A DNA stretch of 64,000 nt from Methylomonas aurea (GTDB taxonomy: Bacteria > Pseudomonadota > Gammaproteobacteria > Methylococcales > Methylomonadaceae). Position numbers and translations under genes: made by a program. The notes beneath the pieces are model-generated. The model searched no databases and was not told the DNA's origin. It worked only from the letters and a program-made list of their open reading frames with translations. The stretch covers positions 1 through 64,000 of the forward strand of contig NZ_JANIBM010000028.1 of the NCBI RefSeq assembly GCF_024505045.1, read 5' to 3'. Positions 57,461 to 64,000 of this stretch are shown here, in pieces (position 1 is the first letter of the stretch; each line of letters begins with the position of its first letter).

Positions 57461-57940
57461 ATGAAGTCTACGAAACAACGCATCATCGCCACATTAATCG
57501 CATTTATCACAGGATTTATTATGTTCTCACTGGCCAACGCCAACACCCCAGCCGAAAACAAAGCCGCCGGCGAAAAGTACCTGGCCGAAAACGCCAAAAA
57601 TCCCGGCGTGACCACCACCGCCAGCGGCCTGCAATACCAAGTATTTACCGAAGGCACCGGCGCGTCGCCCAAAGCTAGCGACAACGTCACCGTCCACTAC
57701 AAAGGCACCACCATCGACGGCAAAGAATTCGACAGCTCCTACAGCCGCGGCGCACCGGCCACGTTCCCGCTGAACAGAGTCATCGCCGGCTGGACCGAGG
57801 GCGTCCAGTTGATGAAAGAAGGCGCCAAATACCGCTTCTTCATCCCTTCCAACCTGGCCTACGGCGAACGCGGCGCCGGCCGCGACATCGGCCCGAACTC
57901 GGCGCTGATTTTTGATGTGGAACTGATCAAAGTAAATTAA
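57461..57940 (+). CDS. Periplasmic FKBP-type peptidyl-prolyl isomerase
   Basis: 159 residues with a signal peptide (MKSTKQRIIATLIAFITGF, cleavage near ANA). The single FKBP domain (about 45-158) contains VTVHYKGTTIDGKEFDSSY, GWTEGVQLM and PSNLAYGERGAG, the binding pocket of the FkpA/FKBP22 class. It should speed proline isomerisation in secreted proteins. Right after it comes a repeat element. Confidence 0.9.
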   Translation: MKSTKQRIIATLIAFITGFIMFSLANANTPAENKAAGEKYLAENAKNPGVTTTASGLQYQVFTEGTGASPKASDNVTVHYKGTTIDGKEFDSSYSRGAPATFPLNRVIAGWTEGVQLMKEGAKYRFFIPSNLAYGERGAGRDIGPNSALIFDVELIKVN

Positions 57941-57946
57941 GCCCCC

Positions 57947-58068
57947 AATGTCGTTAAGTTACGGATGGTAGGAGCGGGCCATGCCCGCGATCAAACGCCT
58001 TCGGTCGCAGGCTTAGCCTGTTCCTACAAAATTTGAACAAGCTGGTTTGTTCCTAACTTAACGACATT
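57947..58068. repeat. MITE-like element with 15-base inverted ends
   Basis: AATGTCGTTAAGTTA at the left is the exact inverted complement of TAACTTAACGACATT at the right. Inside is GCGGGCcatGCCCGC and a TAGGA...TTCCTA pair. A GCCCC run sits on both outer sides (57941-57945 and 58069-58073), possibly a target duplication. The right edge abuts the end of the glycosyltransferase gene. Confidence 0.72.
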
Positions 58069-58072
58069 GCCC

Positions 58073-58876
58073 CTAAACCGCCTCCGGCTGTTTTCCTAAA
58101 ATCCGGACCAGCAAAAAATCCTTGGCAAAGTGCCACAAAAATACCGGATTGGTCGAAAAATAACGCTTGATCAAGCGCCGATCTTTCGCCATACGATAAA
58201 CCCACTCCAGACCGCTTTTCTGCATCCAGAGCGGCGCCCGCTTGATATGGCCGGAGTGAAAATCGAACGCGGCACCGACGCCAAGCTGCACCGGAACATT
58301 AACCCGATCGAGATGCGAGGCAATCCACTTTTCCTGCTTCGGCGCACCCAAGCCAACCCACAAAAAATCGGGCTTGGCATCGTTAATCAAATCGACCAAT
58401 TGCTTGTCTTCTTCCTCCGATAACGGCCGGAACGGCGGCGAATGCCAACCGACAATATCGGCTTCCGGGAAACGGCTGCACACATTCTTGACCAAGTCCG
58501 CCAGCACCTCGTCCTTACCGCCCAGAAAAAAATGCCGCCAGCCTCGGGCTTGACCGTGGTCCAAACATTTCAGCATCAAATCCGGACCGCAGACGCGGCT
58601 TCGAATATTGGCCCGATGCACCAAATTCGCGTACCAAACCAAAGGCAAACCGTCCATTGTCGTCAATGCGGCGTTGGAAATATTACGTAGTTCGTGGTCG
58701 GTAAGGCTGGCCACCGTCGTATGTACGTTTGCGATGCAAACTTGATGCGCCGCTCCTCCGGCTATCCAGGATTGAAATAATTGCAACGCACTGTCGTAAG
58801 TGAGAATGGGAAATTTGATCCCCAGCACCGCTACGGTTTTAGGGGGCGTTAAACCTTGATCCATAAGGCAATCCAT
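58073..58876 (-). CDS. WecG/TagA/CpsF-family glycosyltransferase
   Basis: 267 residues. The GT26 signature is visible: VHTTVASL, then TMDGLPLVW, RVCGPDLML, FFLGG and WVGLGAPKQEKWI. These enzymes add ManNAc-type or other sugars to lipid-linked intermediates on the inner face of the membrane. It suits an exopolysaccharide or O-antigen pathway, like the UbiA-fusion gene at the other end. Its stop codon lies in the repeat flank. Confidence 0.9.
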   Translation of the reverse strand: MDCLMDQGLTPPKTVAVLGIKFPILTYDSALQLFQSWIAGGAAHQVCIANVHTTVASLTDHELRNISNAALTTMDGLPLVWYANLVHRANIRSRVCGPDLMLKCLDHGQARGWRHFFLGGKDEVLADLVKNVCSRFPEADIVGWHSPPFRPLSEEEDKQLVDLINDAKPDFLWVGLGAPKQEKWIASHLDRVNVPVQLGVGAAFDFHSGHIKRAPLWMQKSGLEWVYRMAKDRRLIKRYFSTNPVFLWHFAKDFLLVRILGKQPEAV

Positions 58877-59643
58877 ATAGTCAACAAAAACCTCTCAACG
58901 AAAGGCAACGGGCGTAAATACCGCGACCTGGAGAGTAATTGGATTAAAAGAAAACGTCGGCTCGACCTAGATTGATCAGACCGAAAAACGACGCATTTAT
59001 CAGGCCGTGCTTAGGTTTACAACTTGCCCTCCAGGAAACGGCAGCGACTCCGTTAATAAATCAGCCGCCAACCTAGATTCGACATCTTTCGCTCGGGTTC
59101 GAGCCCAATAAGGCGGCGCCAAACTCTTTCCGACGAGATCGACGAACTGCACGCGGAACAAACACGTTCGGAGCATCCTTAAGCCAAGAACAGTCTGCTC
59201 CAGAATCTCCGTTTATAACTCTTATGTCAACTTCGACAGCACATCGACACCGTTAAACCGACCATCCTGCAATTCAATCGAACACCATTGGACGGCGCTT
59301 TAAAGCCCCCTAAGCGATAGCACTACAGCCCTTCGCAATGTGCATCACAATTGCCCTACTGTCCGTTAGTACAATTTACAATCCGCAAACAATATAAAAT
59401 TTCGGTTTATCTACCGTAAATAAGGAGTTATGATTGGCTCAACCGAATCATATAAATACGCGGCAATGCAGGCATGAACGGAATCCTCTGCTGACCCGAT
59501 TTTGAAACAAATTCAACGTATCTTCACCGCCATGGTCAAGGAACAGACTGTTATCACTCAAATACCGACCCGACTTACGCGCGTAACCTACACCCAAGCC
59601 AAGCCAAGCCAACACAACGCGCATGTTAATCAAGGAGAAACTA
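58877..59643. other. 767-base AT-leaning spacer with one short leader frame
   Basis: No long gene is evident. A 15-codon frame at 59430-59477 (MIGSTESYKYAAMQA) is preceded by AAGGAG and could be a leader peptide for the beta-helix genes downstream. The end of the spacer has short CCAAG repeats. No tRNA or other RNA gene was found. Confidence 0.4.
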
Positions 59644-61758
59644 ATGTATTTCAAAATGCCGATACTTCTGGCCTGCCTATTCCTGTGCACCAGCGCCACT
59701 GCGCGAGACTTTTACGTGTCGCCTACCGGTAGCGACAAGTTAGATGGCTCATCGCCCAACGCCAATTTTTTCAACAAAACCGGCCCCTTCAAAACACTGA
59801 ACCGTGCCAAGCAAGCAATTCGTGATTTGAAACTTGCCAGCATGTTTAATGAACCGGTCGTGGTACATCTCGGCAAAGGCACTTACCCATTGCAAGCGCC
59901 ACTGGAACTTGGCGCCGAGGATTCGGGGCTTCCGGGACAAGAAATCATCTGGGAAGGCGAAAGCAATAGTACGATAATATCTGGCGGCATTCAATTAAAT
60001 AACTGCCAAGCGTACGACGAACTCACCCCAGAAAAGATAATCAGTTGTCCAGTAACTAATTCAACGATTTCGAATATAACGGCAGAAAAATCCCCTAGAA
60101 TCGCCGGAGACGCTCCTAAATTTGAGCTTTTCGTCAACGAACATAAAATGCATTTAGCGAGATGGCCAAATGAAGACTGGGCGCATATAAGGATTCCCTT
60201 GCGAACTCGAACTAGGCTATTAGTCTTAGAAAAAATGCCTCAATTTCAGGGCGACCTTAGTAAGGCACAAATACACATTTTTGCGGGCAATGACATTGTT
60301 GATGAATATATAGGCGTAGCAGCGTTTGACTTAACAAATAACCATATTACATTGTCAAGCGACACATCCTACAATATTTCCTCTGGTAGAAGATTCTACC
60401 TAGAAAACATCAAAGCAGAATTAGATACTTCAGAAGAATGGTTTTACGACAAAGCCACCAGTAGAATTTACCTAATACCGCCAAAAAACACCACCCCAGA
60501 GAAAATAGTTATATCCTATTCAACAAATCTAATAAAGATCAGGAAATCGAGCCACATCACTTTTAGAAACTTAACATTCCGTCACAGCACAGGAAACGCA
60601 ATCAACATCGATCAATCGAACAACATATCTATTGACGGACTAGAAATAAACAATATCGGCGGCATAGGCATAAGAGCTCCTAATAACAATAACATCACAA
60701 TCTCGAATAGTTATATACACGATACAGGACTTGGCGGCATATTACTTTCTGGTGGCGATCGTACTTTATTAGAGAGCGCAAATAACCTAATAGAAAACAA
60801 TACAATTACCAATTATGACACTGTTTTATTAAACTACTCTCCAGCAATAGCCATCTCAGGCGTTGGCACTTCTGTTACTCACAACCTGATATACAATAGC
60901 ACCGGAAATGCTATCGTTGTTGCCGGCAATGAACATTTGATTGAAAAAAATGAAGTTACCCAAATATGCAAGCAAGCAGGTGACTGCGGAGCAATATATT
61001 TGGCTGGCAGAGATTGGACTTACAGAGGCAACGTCGTTAGATACAATTATGTTCATGATTTCACTGGCTATCAATTAAACCAAGCGACATTGGATATACA
61101 AAAAAATAAAGTTGAATACATACCCGACGGAGCAAGAGGTATTTATCTCGACGACGGAGCAAGTGGGAATACTGTTTACGGCAACATACTGGACAATATT
61201 AGCTTCATTTCGATTCACGTCGGAGGCGGAAGGGATAACCGTATTGAAAACAATGTCATCAGGTCTCCAAGATACGCATTTCTAATGGATAATCGCGGAA
61301 CATACGCCGATTGGACACCGAATAGAGAAAGTTTAGCGACAATGCCAATTAGTAGCGAAGCATGGCAGCAAAAGTACCCACAACTAAACCAGCCAATGAA
61401 TAACGACACTTGGCCAGAGGGCAACACAGTATTTCGAAATATTTTTGCAATTACCAGCACCAACCCAACTAGATCCCTACGTTATGTAGCTCCGCGAAAC
61501 TCCACAAATATCGGCAATAACTTGGTATGGCATAGAGGAAGCGATATCAGAGTGGACTATATGGTATTAGAGACAGGAGACGGCAAAGGAGGAGCGCCCT
61601 GGACAACATGGATAGATCAAGGGATAGAATTAAACAGCATCAATGCAGACCCATGCATCAATATCGTTGGCGGGGTAGTCAAAGTAACATGTAGTAATTC
61701 ACCCATAAACTCAATCCGATTTGACCCCATACCGACCGACATAGGACTGCTTCAGTAA
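59644..61758 (+). CDS. Secreted right-handed beta-helix protein, first paralog
   Basis: 704 residues from the ATG with AAGGAG six bases upstream. The signal peptide (MYFKMPILLACLFLC, cleavage near TATA) precedes FYVSPTGSD, common in parallel beta-helix carbohydrate-active proteins. Repeats rich in Asn and Ile (NNISIDGLEINN, NNNITISNSYIH) run from about 300 to 560. The family includes polysaccharide lyases, epimerases and sugar-binding proteins; the catalytic class is not evident. AT-rich compared with its paralog. Confidence 0.85.
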   Translation: MYFKMPILLACLFLCTSATARDFYVSPTGSDKLDGSSPNANFFNKTGPFKTLNRAKQAIRDLKLASMFNEPVVVHLGKGTYPLQAPLELGAEDSGLPGQEIIWEGESNSTIISGGIQLNNCQAYDELTPEKIISCPVTNSTISNITAEKSPRIAGDAPKFELFVNEHKMHLARWPNEDWAHIRIPLRTRTRLLVLEKMPQFQGDLSKAQIHIFAGNDIVDEYIGVAAFDLTNNHITLSSDTSYNISSGRRFYLENIKAELDTSEEWFYDKATSRIYLIPPKNTTPEKIVISYSTNLIKIRKSSHITFRNLTFRHSTGNAINIDQSNNISIDGLEINNIGGIGIRAPNNNNITISNSYIHDTGLGGILLSGGDRTLLESANNLIENNTITNYDTVLLNYSPAIAISGVGTSVTHNLIYNSTGNAIVVAGNEHLIEKNEVTQICKQAGDCGAIYLAGRDWTYRGNVVRYNYVHDFTGYQLNQATLDIQKNKVEYIPDGARGIYLDDGASGNTVYGNILDNISFISIHVGGGRDNRIENNVIRSPRYAFLMDNRGTYADWTPNRESLATMPISSEAWQQKYPQLNQPMNNDTWPEGNTVFRNIFAITSTNPTRSLRYVAPRNSTNIGNNLVWHRGSDIRVDYMVLETGDGKGGAPWTTWIDQGIELNSINADPCINIVGGVVKVTCSNSPINSIRFDPIPTDIGLLQ

Positions 61759-61844
61759 TCCAACGAGCCAAACGGCTTTGCTATTTCGGTGCTATCGGAC
61801 AAACCCAGTCAACGCTTATTTTGCGATAGTCAATTCAATCCGGA

Positions 61845-61860
61845 CCCCGCGTAAGCGGGG
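61845..61860. repeat. Short GC hairpin CCCCGC-gtaa-GCGGGG
   Basis: A six-base perfect stem 87 bases after the first beta-helix gene. Without a T run, it may be REP-type rather than a terminator. Confidence 0.4.
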
Positions 61861-61986
61861 ATCTGGGTTCGACCCGTCCACTTGTGCCAGAATGGCTGCG
61901 GCGATGCCGCCAGGCGATTAGCCCGCTCTAATGCCGTTGTTATGCGAAACTCGACAAACAACATATCGACTATGCAAGCAGGTGAT

Positions 61987-64000
61987 ATATGTCCCCAAAA
62001 AATCAGGCAAACCTTCCCAACGACTGTAATCGGGATGGCACCAAACCGCCGCGAAACTCACTGCGGTTCGGCACAGCGCCGGCAAATCAGACCAAACCGA
62101 TAAAGCTAGTGTTGATGAGCGGCTTACTTTGTCATTGCAGCCTGGCATTATCGGTGGATTTTTACGTGTCCACCGCCGGGAGCGACCAAGCGGACGGCAT
62201 GTCGGCCGCAGCGGAAGCAGGAGGCGCCCGCGGTCCATTTTTTAGCCTGAGCCGAGCGCAACAAGCCATTAGGGAGCAAAAAACTCAAAATCGCTTTAAC
62301 GAACCAATCACGGTACACATCCAGCCGGGTATTTACTCGCTACCAAGAGCGTTAACATTCGATATCCGGGACACCGGTTTTGCGGACCGGCCAATACGGT
62401 GGCAGGGAGAAGGCAGCCCCGTAATCATCAGTGCAGGAGTTTCTTTGAACGACTGCACCCCCGACCAGCCGCCAATGTGGAGTTGCAATGTAAAAGACCA
62501 AGCTTTTACCGGACTCAAATATCGGGAAACGCATCGCAAGCAGGGCGCAGTCCCCGGATTCGAATTATTTGTCAATAACCGCGCATTGCATCTGGCTCGC
62601 TGGCCCAATAGCGACTGGGCGCACGTAAAAATACCGTTCGACGACAACACTCGCTTCAGTAGCTTCGAACCTCTTCCCAAATTCGAAAACAACCCTCCCA
62701 GCCAAGTACAAGCGCACATTTTTGCCGGAAACGACTGGTACGATCAGTATATAGGGGTAAATTCGACGGACGTCTCTAACAATACATTAAAGCTTGCCAA
62801 TAAAACGGCTTACAAACTCGGCAGCGGTCGGCGGTTTTACCTGCAAAATATAAAGACGGAACTGGACGCTCCCGGCGAATGGTTTTACGACCGAAACGAA
62901 GACAAAATACTGTTTATACCCATCGACTCCGCGAATCCGGATCAAATTACTGCGTCGTACTTACCAAGCCTGCTTACCTTGGATGGCGTGCATCACCTCA
63001 GCTTCAGCCATATGAGCTTTCGCTACTCCACCGAGCACGCCATAAAAATCAATAAAAGCGAACATCTGGACTTTACCGACATTGAGGTCAACAACATTGG
63101 CGGAAAAGCTATCGAGCTTAAAAATAGCAGTCACGTCACCATTGCCGACAGCCATATTCACGACACAGGGGAAGGTGGCATTCTCCTAAGCGGCGGAGAC
63201 CGCACTACCTTGCATCCCGCGGAGAATATCGCACATAACAACCGTATTCACGACTTCGGCCGCGTCATAATGACCTATATGCCGGCAATCGAATTGGCCG
63301 GCGTCGGCAACCGGGCCACGCACAATCTCGTAGCCGACGCCCCCGGCTCCGGTATATTGGTGAGCGGCAACGATCACGTTATCGAGAAAAACGAGATACA
63401 CCATGTCTGCGAACAGGCATCGGATTGTGGCGCCATATACTCCGGCCGGGACTGGACCTATCACGGCAACATTATCCGCCATAACAGCATTCACGATCTT
63501 TTCGGCTATGGACTGAAAAAAGTCGACATCAGCCAAAACACCTTCAGCTATGCGCGCCCGGACGGTGTGCGCGCAATTTACCTCGACGACGAAGTCAGCG
63601 GATTCAGCGTAATTGGCAACTTACTGTACAACCCCGGAATGATCGGCATTCAATTAGGCGGAGGACGCCATACAACGATAGAAAACAATATAATCGTTAC
63701 GGATAAATACGCGATCATCGTCGACCAGCGCCTACCCAGCGCCGAAATCAAACGTCGCTTAGCGGAAATCCCCTACCGCAGCCCAATATGGAGCAACAAA
63801 TATCCCGCTTTAGCCGCCCCCATGCATAATGAAAACTGGCCGGAGAACAACCGTATAGTACGAAACATACTAATAACGACTGCGAATAACTGGGGGCTGC
63901 GTTATCGAATGCCGGATTCCAGTAACGATATAAGCAGCAATCTAGTTTGGAATACTTCAGGGCCTTTTAAAATTACCTATGAAATACTGGATAGCTCGAA
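61987..64000 (+). CDS. Secreted beta-helix protein, second paralog (cut by window end)
   Basis: The frame is open from the ATG at 61987 to the window end without a stop, at least 671 residues. An alternative start is the ATG at 62115, closer to the hydrophobic stretch MSGLLCHCSLALSVDFYVST. With the early start the hydrophobic segment lies after about 40 polar residues, so the start is uncertain. It shares FELFVNN, HLARWPN, DWAHVKIP and FAGNDWYDQYIGV with the first paralog, and the same beta-helix repeats. GC content is higher than in the first. Confidence 0.82.

Noticed and set aside
59040-59130. tRNA-like GGTTCGAGCCC
   Set aside because: No acceptor stem or anticodon arm could be paired around it.

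Overview
The window comes from the chromosome of a free-living gammaproteobacterium. Several gene neighbourhoods are typical of that class: mutY-yggX, petABC, pilBCD-coaE-zapD-yacG, rplU-rpmA-obgE-proB and ispB. Coding DNA is moderately GC-rich, and intergenic spaces are full of short inverted-repeat elements. The gene content and the style of the repeats suggest a methanotroph-like member of the Methylococcales. That placement is inference, because no methane or methanol oxidation gene lies in the window.

Layout. 0-4 kb: a HAD-UbiA fusion for a lipid-linked sugar, a secreted pentapeptide-repeat protein and an amino-acid permease. 4.7-13.5 kb: a YeeN-type regulator, a LOG-family hydrolase, a CBS protein, a YgjP-type metallopeptidase, murI, an alcohol/aldehyde dehydrogenase, mutY-yggX and a truncated globin, with two small membrane-protein genes in between. 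13.5-19.8 kb: dihydrolipoamide dehydrogenase, a secreted PI-PLC-like protein, an AT-rich island with a caspase-like protein, and a YkgJ-family gene broken by one stop codon. 19.8-33.5 kb: hisC, petABC, ftsH, lexA with a striking four-half-site upstream palindrome and a 49-residue membrane protein, pilU, a five-PAS histidine kinase with its response regulator, and a thiouridylase-like/TusA pair. 33.5-35.8 kb: an accessory island in which two AT-rich orphan genes are bracketed by inverted copies of a multi-hairpin element. 35.8-53.8 kb: housekeeping genes (argJ, Nudix-ThiE, yacG, zapD, coaE, pilDCB, thiC with a TPP riboswitch, recD, ispB, rplU, rpmA, obgE, proB, mrp). 54-64 kb: cell-envelope genes (L,D-transpeptidase, PilZ protein, lytic-transglycosylase-like lipoprotein, FKBP, WecG/TagA glycosyltransferase), three repeat features, and two tandem secreted beta-helix proteins, the second cut by the window end.

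How it fits together. petABC encodes a complete cytochrome bc1 complex. pilB, pilC, pilD and pilU supply the type IV pilus motor, platform and peptidase parts. The UbiA fusion, the WecG/TagA enzyme and the beta-helix proteins point to exopolysaccharide or envelope glycan work at both ends of the window. The thiouridylase-like protein and TusA probably form a sulfur relay to tRNA.

The observation most worth following is the multi-hairpin element near 33.7 and 35.4-35.7 kb. Read in one orientation, its hairpin loops carry A(N)GGA motifs, as in Csr/Rsm decoy RNAs. The two copies preserve a 14-bp stem through paired substitutions and differ by a module that carries two extra GGA hairpins. No expression or binding data support a function here.
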